A stretch of DNA of 64,000 bases from Eleginops maclovinus. Lineage: Eukaryota; Chordata; Actinopteri; Perciformes; Eleginopidae. Position numbers and translations under genes: made by a program. How positions within the stretch are numbered: position 1 is the first letter of the stretch; the number at the start of each line of letters is the position of its first letter. A model generated the notes under the pieces. That model made no database searches, was not told the DNA's origin, and worked only from the letters and a program-made list of their open reading frames with translations. Positions 16,601-29,600 of this stretch are shown here, in pieces. Where the stretch lies: contig NC_086350.1 of the NCBI RefSeq assembly GCF_036324505.1, positions 12,012,032-12,076,031 of the forward strand. The letters are read 5' to 3'.

Positions 16601-19600
16601 TTCACAGGCAGAACCGTCAAACCATTATATTACAACATTTCTCTGAATGCTGAAAGCTAATTTGACTTGGGGAAAATTGTTCTGCGTAAGGTCAAAACAA
16701 TGCCACAACAATGGCGGAAATGGGGCATTTTAAAATAACTAGACGGGAGGAAACTTCAGCAATACAAGCTGTTCTTTTTTTTCTAGGCCAGTGTGCAGCA
16801 GATGCAATGACTAGACACTTGTCCAAGTAGAAAGAGGGAAGTAACACACTTTTACTTTAGAGAAAAGCCAGATGAGATTTGATAGATGAGCAACTTGCTT
16901 TTAGATTTTCATTGTTCACTTCGGGAAACTTCGTAAAAGACCTTGAAAATACTCACATGACAAATGTGTCTCTCTTGCAACCAATTTAAGCTACAATAGT
17001 ATATCTGGTAGGGGTAGGAGCCATTGAATTAACAGTGAACATTGGAGTAAACAGAAGCAGTTTCTAAAATTACTTTTTGGACTCCGGTGTTAGTGACAAA
17101 CATACATATATTCTTAGAGCTTTGCTACCTCGAGGGCTTATATCTACTGCTTCCAGGTCTTATAGGTTCAGTTTTTCCTGTGTAATGTATGAATATGCAC
17201 ACAACATATAATGAGAGGGGTGCAAAACAGAAAAGCAATTACCATAATCAACTTCTGGTCACAGCTAAATTATATCATTAAATAAAACTACATTCTTAAT
17301 TTGGCGTAACGGTGGCACCATATAAAAAAGGTCACATAGTGACCACAATGAACAAAGTTTATACATGGAGTATGACAGTGTTCAGTAAAGTTCATGGTAA
17401 TCTGCCCTTTACATTTGAGAGACATTATGTACAAGTGAAAATGTTGGCCCGAGGGTGGCGGTAAAGTAAAGGTCAAGGGATCTCCACAGCCATGAACCAT
17501 GAACGCATTTCCCAGAGGATTGCAGGAGGGTATGACCGGGGGCATCTCATCTAAACAGGTCTGAAATAATTTGTTGGAAATAACAACACATTTTATTATG
17601 TTTTGGGCTTACGGTATACTCACGCTAACGTGTGAGTCCTGATGGTAAAGGTCCAGCAGATTCCTCTTCAAGATTTCAAGGATGAAAGTGTTTGTTAAGG
17701 AGAAATTTTGACATTAATGTGGAGCTATAGGAAGGGTTAAAGGATCACCAAAGTCATTAGGAACCATTCTCCGGGGACCTTGAATATATATCAGACCTAA
17801 TTGAGGTGCTTCCAGCATTTATCAAGATACTTTGCACCAGACCAAAGAGCTGAATGAACCAACAGGACCAAGACTGACGTTTCGTTAGACAGACACGTGG
17901 AGACATTCTTGTTTTTGTGTGAATTATAGTGTGTTTTTATCCAGATGATGTTTATACTCTATAAGTGTATAGTATAGACAACACTTTCAACAGAGTTGGT
18001 GTAACAGGGAGCCAGTTAGCAGCCTTTATGACACACAGCAGCAGATTAAGTCTTTGTTTAAGTGAGGAGCTTGACACTTTTATTTATAAAAAGGTCCTGG
18101 GAGTACTACTACTACTACATAAAAAGAATAGTCGTAAGAAGCCTATTGTGGCTTCAAAGTTAGCTATGTGAAATCTGGTAATTGCTTCAAGTGATGTCAT
18201 TGAGGAAAACGAAACAAGTTAGGAACAAGTGAGCTTTCAAGACCTATGTAACTTAGTCCTCATCAAAAATTCCCAATTTGGGATAAATAAAGTATTTCTG
18301 AGTCTGATTTTGGATAGATTAGCCACAAATTAAAACCTGACTCTGATCAGTGTTGTTGATTTAGATTGCAATGACAAATCATCCGACTGCTCTTTAACTT
18401 CCCCAGGCAAGAGAGGTTTAAAATTCAAAACATACAAAATTAAAATGTTAAAAAAATCCCCTAAAAATAACAGTGACCTATCAGTGCATTGGAGTGTTAT
18501 TACTGATGTATCCACTGAACACTGTTTAACAGCTATTTGTCACCTGTTCATTCCAGACCTGGAGTGAAGTGACTGTGGAAGAGGGAAACGCTGCAGAAAC
18601 TCTTGCTGAGCAGGTGTCTCTTACTCTTGTCTTTTCTGAATAGGACATGGCAGTATGACAATATTCTGTCTACCATCCTTAGTGACACAAGACTCTGGAG
18701 CTTCCCTATAATTAACCCTGGCTGAGCTCCAGCGCAGGTAGTGCAGCAGAGAAGGCTCACTGACTGCCAGCATGTCTGGCAGACACCATCCATTCCCCAA
18801 ACCTGGAGATGATCCTGCACAGGAGACACTTTGACACTCTATACCGCACACACGGCGGACTCAGCAGAGCTCCAGCCAACTAACCCATCTGTGGAACTCA
18901 TTATTAGATCACTGCTAAAGGCTCAACCAAGACCCTCCTCACTGCAAATTCACTTCTGCAGATATTTTTTTAAAGATGCCTTTACTGTAGGCAATATCAC
19001 TATTGCATCAGCACATTAAGTATCTTATTTTTCCATTTATATTCCTCGAACACATTTTGTTCTTGACAGGTTGATGCTCAACCTGAAAATCTGATGGCCA
19101 TCTCCTTTGTTTAGAAGGCAAAAGACACCAAAATCTACTAACTGTAAGATGAAAAGGCATTACAATGTTAAAGATGCATAGCTTGGAGAGTTCCTTCCAC
19201 ACTGCTACTACTACACACTGTATATAACGCCTGAAAGCAGTTCCACAGGATCCAGAAGTGCTGAGCATTATTGTGCATCAGCATTTCTTAAAAAGGCCCA
19301 TAAGAGCTCTAACATACTAGGTATCATCTCAGTCGTTGTTGGATAAAGAGAATCCATAAGCCCCTCATTGTTTGCAGTTTGACCAGGTGCTTGGCACATA
19401 AAACCCCTACATTCATCTGCCAAAAACTGCTGGCTCGCACACAAGACTGAAACATCTCCTCTTGCTCACTGCTCTGAAAATCATTTTTGTAAGGAACCAT
19501 GTGAAAACACAAAACAGTTTATAGACAGATATTTCAGCTGGAAATGGAAGAAATTAAATAAAGATTCATCTTAGTTGTGGATATAGCGTAATGTTTTTTT

Positions 19601-22600
19601 AACAATGAAACATTATCTATACTGTTTATCTGTCTTTTGTCATAATCTGTTCCTTGCTTTCAGTTCATGAAATGCATACCATCAAACATAAATCAAACGA
19701 ATCATAGATGCCATATTTATCTAACGCTCCTGTGTAAAACCCCACGACAGCCAGTGCAATCTATTCTTTTTGGCTGCCTAGTGATGAATATGAACCTGGG
19801 GTTAACTGATTCTTTATAAAGACCAGAAATCAATTAATATTTAATTTGTCTGCATATTAAATATTGAGAAAATAGGAGGGCTTCATAATATCTCTCTAAG
19901 TTTTTAACTAGATTAATTTGAGTGTTTTTCATCAAAGCTAATGTTACACAAAAGCTGCCACATCCCCTCCGCAGATATGGCTGCACTTTCAAAATGATTG
20001 ATTCATGAATGGATGAATGAACAGGCCTCGTGTGCAATTCAGTGTTTCTTTCATGCTGCTAACACAATCTGCTTTTAAACACCTATAAAGGTTTCTGCTA
20101 TGATACTTTACATATCCCATATGACCAGAATATATGATAATATTATTCAAAGCTGACTACACCCACTGTCTGAGGATAATAACCTTTATTGTTCTAGCTT
20201 TTTCTAACTATTGTTTAACCAAAAAGCTCCTTTTGTTCATGCGGGTATAACATACAAAAGATGCTTGCAGTAATTTAACATCATTAAATGATCCATTATG
20301 AGCTGTCACTTAAGAGTGAACAGTTTCTCCAATATGTTTGACTTTGTACGTAAAAAGGATCTTCTGAGCGAGTATGACACTAATTGCTGCAAACAAACTC
20401 TCGAGTCGAGCAACAGATAAACATAAGTGACATCTTGGCATGCATATCCATGCTTTTTCACACTGAGGAGCCTTTCTGACGGTTTTGATGTACTTGTGTC
20501 ACCCTGATATTACACTTGTTTTTTAGTTTTCATTCAAGATTCAAAGGTTTGTTGTCGTAACATAAACACAACTATGGTGTAATTATGTAATGTACGACAA
20601 ACTCTAACCCTAACTTTACAACTCACATCCAGCATCGCAGACTCAAGCATAACTTCCCGTCTACAAGACTTTGAAAGAATATAACAGCGTTTTTAATTAC
20701 TGGGAAGCAAAATACTCTCTTTATCTGTGCTGACCTAGCCCCTTAATTATGATCTTAAGTTTTATTTTAGATCCCTATTCCTCAACTTTCTACCAAACTG
20801 ATGTTCAAAAGGAACAACAAAGGAAGGGACCATCTGATTGGTTACGAAACAATTAAAAGCCAGCAATGCTGCTTGTTAAGCTTCAACATGTTCAGCAGAT
20901 CCAGCTGGCAGACCATCATTACCCACAATCACAGTTGCTGGCAACATCCTCTCTGAAAGCTTTAAAACGACTGTCTTTATATTTAAACCTTCATACCTAC
21001 ATTAACAGCGGAAATGTCAAATATAAAAGATACCAGATGTATCCGAGATTGCATGTATTTGTGTTCACATGGTTTTAAATGAATATATTTTAACCATTTC
21101 CAATAAATTCAGAATTGTATGAATCATTTCAAGGGAATAGATGGTTAAACCTGGGCTGTCGTTATGGGTCAAACATTATCCAAATGTATGACACAGGTTT
21201 AAACCACCCAGTGCTCTGCGAATCAGCTGCGCACAAAATACCCTTCTGTTCCTTCTGTCACCTCCTGGTACCTTCACGCTTTGTGGATATATCTGCGCGG
21301 GAGGGGGAGGGAGCGCAGAGCCAGGAACCAGGGGCTGAGGCCGAGGAGCCTGGATAAATTAGCCAAACCACTTAGGTGATTTCAACTAAAATTAGCAGTG
21401 CTGCCTGTGGGCTCCATCAATTCTGAACTTGCTCAAACTCTGACAAGCATGGGGAACTTTTCCCCCCGGCCCCGCTATCTAGGAACCCTCTCTGTCTGGC
21501 TCTCTCTTTTTCTTCCTTATACACTATCTTCTGCTTTCCCTTACGATTCTTATAGAAAGCTTAAATTAAAAGGCATTTAACCACTGCATGACCATTACAG
21601 TACATCCTGAAACTCAAAGATATTATTCACTTTTTCAGTCCATTCTCATCAGAGTGGTAACATTTTCGAAGGTTTGCTCTATACTATCAAGTGGTAGCGT
21701 CAAGGTTGATTAAAAATTATAAAATTGAAGATTATTAAAATTATTTAAAAAAACAGGTGTAAGTGTTTCAAAGCTGCACGGTGATTAATTGTCAAGGTTC
21801 ATACTCAGTTTTATGGTCATGTGCTCTCAGTTTCTGTTGACACACAACAATGTGGTAGCTGAGAAACCACATGATCTGAATAGGCTGGAACACAATGAGC
21901 TGCAATTTCAAAAGGCTCCTTTTGCAAAGCTGTTACTGAAACATTAGTAACAGAGATGTATCTTTTACTGTATTTGCAGTACACACAATGCACATATCTT
22001 GTGTGATACTGCTGAACAATGTACATAAAATGAGAGATTTATGCTGCATTTGTTAGAATGCAGATGCATGATGATAGACAATGTCCTTTGTAATGAAAAG
22101 TAATTTGATGACATATGTGCAACATTTATCTACACCTGGCACTTCTTGGCACCATTTTTTCCCTCCTGGCCAAACTGCCAGTCTACCTAAACTGACAGGT
22201 GGCCACCCTGAGATGAGAAATTTGCTACACGTGTTCTATTTAGTCTGTGTTAATGGTCTCTCTCTATGGCAATTCAAAAACACTGTATCTTAAACAGGAG
22301 TTAATGTGAAGAAACTGTTAAAGCACACACAAAGCGACTGAACTTTGTCAACAAAAACAGTGAATCCTTAATTATTTTATGAGCAGTCGGGGTAGAAACC
22401 TCTGATTCAGCCACACAGAAACAGCATCCACTCAGCATGAGACATCACAGACACCAAATGTGTTATGTGGGGAACATTTCTGTTTCCACATATGTTTATG
22501 AAATCAACCACACAATTTTAAGGTGATTTTTTATTAGCGTAATTAATTGCTCACAGTAGTGCAAGCTGCAGGGTAAACATCACTTTTCACTGCTAATCAG

Positions 22601-25600
22601 ACAGAAACTCATCAGACAGCAGGCGTGCAGGAGCATGAAAACCAAAACACATGTCTGCACACACACTCTCACACACTAATAAAAACTAAATTACGGCATT
22701 TAAAGGATGCGGCTATGACTCACTAAGAAATTCAATCAGACATGTAAACATGCATAAAATAGTGACGGATCATATTTGCTGCTCGAGTGACTGTCGAGCG
22801 ACGCAGCCCCGGCAGATGAAGACAAAGACATTTCATGGGAGGAAGTGCATGGCTCTAAGCAGCCAAGCAGACTAAATTGACCTATTCCTTAATCGTTTTT
22901 AATGAAGACAATGTGAGCCCTGAGTGCCGCTGAGACCTCGGGCGCTTGCGATGCGTGCGCACTCCCGAAAACTGGCTGCCACACAAACAAAGCCAAGCAG
23001 CTGATTTTTAATTCTAAATTGTGAATTCCAAATCATCTCTCCCAGAGATTACCTTTCCCCCAGCAGACTTTCTCTAATTTGTTCAATTAATGGGAATAGT
23101 GTTCCAATTAAAATGTCATATCAAAATGAATTTAATTTGAGAGGAAAGTGCCTGTGACAACTGGTTGGTGAACGATCCATGACAATGGAAATGAATAAAG
23201 TGGTTATATTAACTTCCATCAATCCTTTTTTGACTCACCCTTTTTCCCAACAAAGGTCTTTTTTTTATTACACCTGAAGATACTGCTCCGAAACAAATGG
23301 TCATTGCTTTAAAAAACCTCACTTGATTTATTGCGATGACCCATTAGTACTCAAAATAAACCCGACTGCACATTTTATTCTTCAGTTTCAGAGCTGTGTA
23401 TTTGGACCTGACGGGCTCTGGTCTTCATTCATCCTGACCTGTTCGAAGACGCTCCTACCAAGAGGCAGCTCAGAGAAACAACTGAGACAATGAGGTCGGA
23501 TCAAATTAAACTATTTCATTACACCACTGTACAACACCACAGCCGGTTGCTTTTTTTCTTGCCATTATGTAACTGCTAACATCTGTTACCCCTTCATGGA
23601 TATTATGTGCAGCCTTATATTGAACAAGAGCTTACATTTTCATGAACACAACGTTGAAAAGATTAAGCGGTGCAGACCATATATGTATCAAATCAAATAT
23701 CACAAGGGTAAAGGTTCTAACATGCAAATTGGATGACTTTTTGAATCTTGCAGGTGAAATAGCTTGATTGCTGACGTTAAATGAATTAATTTGGCTTCAA
23801 CCTCCATTTCTTCTGGGCCAGGATTGGTACAAATTCATGCACAGAAATGTTCTCATGCCTTTTGGGAATATATAGCGGAGGACATTTCTCAGGGAATATG
23901 CGAACATTCTTTATACGGCATAACAGGTCCTGCAAACCTATTGTTTTGGGTTGACAAGGTGCTCCATGGAAGCACGTCAGCTCTTATTTCAAATTCGCCA
24001 TTTTGACCCTCAACCTAGTTTCAAGTGGAGCAAAAAGATTGCATGTGAAAAAGATTGGGAGAGGGAGAGGGATAGAGAGAGTTAAGACAGTAGAAGTTAT
24101 AGAGCAGATTTCCAAGGACGACTCCAACTTCCTAATGGAGTCTTCAGGAGCTAAAGAAGGGCAACAGGCACAACACCCCTTGGTGAATAGACCGGGCACT
24201 GGTCAAGGTTACCGGTCATATAAGCAACCATATAACACGCAGCATCAAGGATCCATCAACTGTACAAGTGCAGCAATAAGACACCGTATTGAGCTATCAT
24301 CTATAGTGTAGATGTATTTTTTAAAACACAAACCCACTGTTTGCTTCAAACACTACCGTTGGTTTTCTCTTTTCTTACGGTAGATGCTCTTGTCATCCTG
24401 CTTGGTTTGTGAACTATAGACGATTAACCGCCTGTAAAAAGTATGCAAACTGTCAAGGGGCCCAATTTCAAACACAGCTGCTTATTTTGTTATTATAGAC
24501 CTCCATGTTCTAAGCTGTGTTAGGAATATATCTCCTTGAGACTGCTGCTGAAGCTCTTTTCGTGCAGACGCAAAGTAAAAATACCTTTCTTAAATAAAAC
24601 ATGAACGAGGGGAATTTAATTGCTGCTTTCTCTCTTGACATAATGCATTTTGGCGAGCCATTACATACACTGATCCAGAATCAGCTTGTTGACATTAATG
24701 TGATGCAGCCTTTTTTGTGTCTTCAACTATATGTAACGCTTTATATATTAACTTGTTTAATTTACAAAAATTCTATAGCCACATTATTCTTTATCAGACG
24801 AGGTACAGAAAAGCCAAAAACAAATCTCCTTTGTTATTTCAAGCCTGACACGGTGCTCAAATGTTTTTGCAACACTTTCTCCATATGCCTTCAGACATCA
24901 TCAAAAGACTATTTTTACTTTTTTATTGGTAAATCATCAACTTTTATTTGAAAGTAAAACAAATGACAGACGTTACAGCCCCTTGGCGCACCATCATGTG
25001 GGCAGGACAGCAAAGCCAGGCAGCCTGACGAATGCCCAGCCAAGGCAAGCTGGAGGGAAGTAAAAGACACTCCTCCTCAAACGGGCAGCGAGCTTTCAAA
25101 GAAGCAACCATTAGTGAGTGCTCATCAAGCGGGAGCAGGGGCCCGTCCATTCCCCTGGTGACGCAGAGCAAACGGAGGCCACAATGCCTCTACAGGAGGA
25201 GGGAGGCGGAGGACTACAGAGATGAGCCCTGGACCCAGTGGTGTTTCCGAGTGGAGTCGAGCCGCACGTCCCCGGCACATTCAATTCCCAGCCCAACTGT
25301 CACTGCTGGCACTCGATTCAGCCCCTTCAAGCACATAATCTGTGCTCGTATGGCTGTTAAACACCACACACTCCGGCCCTTCACTCATCTCGTGCCATGG
25401 TATTGTTATGTCTGCTGTCTTTCGGTTTATTATTGAGCCATTATAGAACTTGGAAAGAGAACCATTTCTAAGCATATGGTATCTTGATCAGCGACAAGGC
25501 AACTTAAGGACAATAGATTCCTTGCACATTTATAAACAGATCATGTTCAGGTAATACAGAATACGATACTCAATGTATGTAGTGTGTGCTTTGGAGCGTG

Positions 25601-26640
25601 GTTTAACAACTGCGATCATTTGCTCATTGGTTCACGCAGAGAGGAGCTGTGTGTGGCGCTATTACAGCGGAAAGGTGAGAGCTGACTGAGGTTCTTGCAA
25701 GTTGGAGGTGAATCATTGCATTAATCTCAGCGAACACAGTGGGGTCTAAGGTGGCACGGTGCCATGCCGGAGATTCCCACTTACAGCCATCTCTCCCTAT
25801 GACAGAGCGATAATGCCACATAGGTCCAGGTGAGCAAAAAATGGCAGCCTACTTGATGCTCAGCCGGCTGCTTTAATTGGCTAAAACAAAGTAATTTGAG
25901 AGCGGTATGGGGGGCGCGAGGGGGTAAATGATGGGACAGAAGGTCACTGCTTCTCTTTTACTCTGCAGTGTGCCTTCCACCAACACTCCCAGCATGTGTT
26001 ACAGTTAATATGGAGATCTATTATACACTAGCCTTTTACCATCTGCTTCACACACTGAGAACCTGTGCTGCACATGTAGTTATTGAATTTTAAAAAACTA
26101 AAATGTGTTTTGCTACAATGTAAGGCTGTTTGAGGTTGTTGCAGCATACTTTGATTTGCGGGGAAGTTAAGATGCTCTGATGTTAATGATGGTTGAGGTA
26201 TTATAACAGATGATGTAATAGCAGCAAAAGCGCAAACAGCAGAGTATTTTTTTAAAGCCCTAAATACCAATGTGAAGGATATACTTTGTATACTAAACTA
26301 TATAAAGATATATTTGCAACCAAAGATGAGTTTCATTATGAGTTCATCGTTTGATTAATTTTCAACACGTTAAATATTTGGTCTCAACAGGTTCAAAAAT
26401 AGACGAGAAAATGAATACATTTCACCATAGCCTAAATGGTGTCTTCAAAGAACTTGTTTGTCCAATAAAGATATATGATGGTTATTAAAGAATCGAATTG
26501 TTGTTGGAAAGAAAGATAATGGGAAATCAGGAAGAAGGCTTACATGTGTTAAAATATGAATCGAGTATGACATGTAGGCTCTACACTGTAGTATGTACTC
26601 AAATAATATGAATGTAAGCTTATTCGTTTTTTTTCCCGTG
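13611..26640. other. Intronic sequence, no gene recognised
   Basis: About 13 kb without a recognisable exon, apart from one LINE-tail-like snippet at 18271-18310. The 22.9-23.2 kb part is rich in TAAT/ATTA motifs and low in repeats (see findings). A GC-richer part at 25.0-25.3 kb has overlapping open frames on both strands, the longest 134 codons at 25032-25436. No protein family is recognisable there. Confidence 0.55.
18271..18310 (+). mobile_element. Non-LTR retrotransposon 3'-tail-like fragment
   Basis: The string around GGGATAAATAAAGTATTTCTGA followed by a TCTGATT unit resembles the 3' ends of short non-LTR element copies common in teleost genomes. Those end in a conserved TTTGGGATnAATAAAG block and then a simple repeat. 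No coding portion is visible upstream, and the family cannot be named from this snippet. Confidence 0.4.
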
Positions 26641-29600
26641 TGTTTTCTTTACCTGCTATGCCACTTTTGGTGTAACAAATGTAGATTTCCCCGCTCTTGG
26701 ACTAATAAAGGATTTCTGATTCTGAATACTAGTGCAGTACTGTATATTGGTAACCAATAAAAATACTCCAACGCTCTGAAAAAAGTCATCATAACCCCTT
26801 AAACGATGTTTCAAAGGTATTATATCTATTATGATATATTCCCCAGTGATATTTCTCTTCTAAAAGACTTAAAATGTGACAGAAACAACAGGTCATAACA
26901 AGAGGTGTTGTACTTCACGACATTTTTCCAATATAAAACCATGTGTGCAGACAGCATTTCATTAACACTTGTGTATCGTGTGTGTGCATTCGGGCATGTG
27001 TCTGTCTCTGAGCGTGCGTTGAAGCATGCGGGTACGTGTGGGCATGTGCTTGTTTGAGTGCTTGAGTTACACGGTGCACCTGTGTTAAACAAATGACCCC
27101 TATGCCTGTGTGGGTTTCTTCCAGGTGTGGCTGATGCATGGATCATGTGGTGCAGAGTGCTCGGGGCCACATTGGCTCAATCGTCCTGGGATCATCTCTG
27201 AATGTGGCCCCGAATTTGCATTGAGTGAAGGAACGGTTCACCTCCTCAGCACAGCCTCTGATGCATCGGAGGTGCAGGGGAGGAGTGTGCTAGACTAACC
27301 CCCTGCAGGCAGAATCAGGTGTTATCTGTCTGACTGGGGACACCACCATCAATCTCTCCTGTCCACTTCCCTTTGCCCAGAATCAAATCAGCACAGGGTA
27401 ATACATCTGCGCTGACGACGTGCAGACAAGATAAGCAATCGAGTATGCCAAAATTTTGCCAAGCTGGCCTGACGTGTGAAAGGACCAACGATAATGTATT
27501 TATCACAAGTGGTTTCCTGCTATCAAAGAATAGGACAGATAATTAATTTGCTACTATCATCATGGGAGGGGATAGTACAAAAAACTAGAATCATCAGTAA
27601 AAAAAAGTATGATTTAATAGATAAGTAAATATTTCAAAAATAGTATAGTAGTACTTGATATTTCAAATTAGAGGATTGCGCATAGAACATTGCACATGAC
27701 ATACTTGTGCTCTACCACTTTATTCTTAAACTAATTCCTCAAGTTTCACATTCACCTCTATTGCAACAAAAAAACCAACCAGGATCAAAGTTATTATCTG
27801 TCAAATAAGAGCTTTTGTTCACAGAAAGAAAATGCACAGTGCAGATTTAATCCTTGTTAAAGTTACCTATACGCTTTGTTGAACAAAAGAGGAAGATCTT
27901 GTGCTTTGAAACTGAACAAAGCTGGAATTGACCGTCTTAAAAACTGAATGCATAAAGAAAAAAAAAACAATAAGTGTAATGGGTTCAGCCGGGGCTGTTT
28001 CGAGTTTCAATTGTATGTCCAATCTTATTTACCATTTTCAGTCTTACACTTTTCATGCAAACAGAAAACAAAATGTTGCTCCTGCTGCTCTGACAACACA
28101 CAGATGTACCACAGCCTTGCAGGCCATGACTCAATGTGTATCTTATTTGAAGCTTCAGTTTTAAATCTGCTCTGGAACATTTTTGAGAAAAAGCCTCACC
28201 GATTTCAAGTCATTTCAGTGCTTAACTAACCAGAAAAATTGGAAGGTTTTTCAACTGTAAAAATGTGAGAGGAAAAAAGTGTTTTTTTTTCTACTTGGCG
28301 ATATTAAAAAGTATACATCTGTTAAATCACTTGAAGATTATGTTCATCTTTTAAAAGACATCTTTTTCCGAATGTTGCTCTAGCAAACACTAATGTGCTC
28401 CAAAGTCAAAATAACAAATGCACTTTCTGGTAATTAATCTGCAAGACAGGGCTCATTATGCCCAGGGCCACTAGGCGGCCGGGAGTTTAAAAAGCAGCAC
28501 AGCTCAGGGAGGATCTGAAAGTCGACCAAAAGATGCACAAGAGAGGAAGAGGGGAAAAGTGAGGTGAAAAACCTCTGTCGACACCTGGTCTGTATGATAA
28601 TCTGATCTGTGTATGATGGCTCGGAGTTTGAAAGGCACTTTGTCCAATTAGAAGTGTGCAGCAAATTTCCACCTGCCCCTGACAGAGATGAAGTGGCTCT
28701 TTCAGAAGACGCTGTGGCACTGAGCCAGCGAAGAGAGCCCAAACACCGCAAGTGGAGCAAGCCCAAATTAATGAGCATCACAAGCCACACTTGTTTAACA
28801 CAAGATGACGTCCAATGAATATTCCCTTTAGTTAAACTGTTCCATACTATATTTCAATTACTCAAACGAACGTACAACCTCAACAAAGGCTGAACAAAAA
28901 AAAAGAATTAAAAAGGCGACAATAAGTTAATGAAAGTTTCCTGTCCACAGTCATTCATTAGATATTTACACATCTGTTGGATTTGTTTTCTTTTAACCTG
29001 CCACTCCAAAGTACCGTCCTAAAGCTGTTATCTGAACACGTTTGGACAAATAAATCCAGTTTTGTACAAAAACATTTGACAAAAACACTTGAAAGCAACA
29101 AGAATTATTATGTGCCAAGTTTTTCACAAGTTCATAGTACAGTGTCTAAGGAACTTCTTCGCCACGTGCCACTATCAACATCATACAGAGACTTTCATCT
29201 TCCTATTTCTGTATGTCTATTTCTGTCTGTCACATAAAAATAGGCTTTTAACAACCCAGCATGGCATTAATTATTGCCTCTTAAGTACTGCATTAGTAAA
29301 ATAAAGCTGCAAATATTGATTGATCAGACAGCTGATATTTGTCAGTGAACGAGAGCAGGATTCGTGTAGCATACTTGGTGAAGAGTGACTGTCTTTCAAT
29401 CACTGTCAGAAACAGCACAGCGGCAGCATAGCGGCATTGATTGAGCCTCATCGTGCCACACTCTGTCTTAGTACGCCTCCTAAAGCAATCAATCCAAAGA
29501 CACCAAGAACCAAATATTCATTAGTGACTTATTCATATTCAAAAGCTGCCTTTTGAAAGTAACAAAAGGAGCAGAATTGTGCTTGACAGGCCCATTACAG

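Noticed and set aside
24601..24951. Plus-strand frame beginning MNEG, like the start of RORA isoforms 2 and 3
   Set aside because: Only four residues agree, it is on the wrong strand for this gene, and the continuation does not match.
25032..25436. 134-codon plus-strand frame
   Set aside because: It lies in a GC-rich patch with open frames on the other strand as well. No recognisable domain and no splice context support coding.
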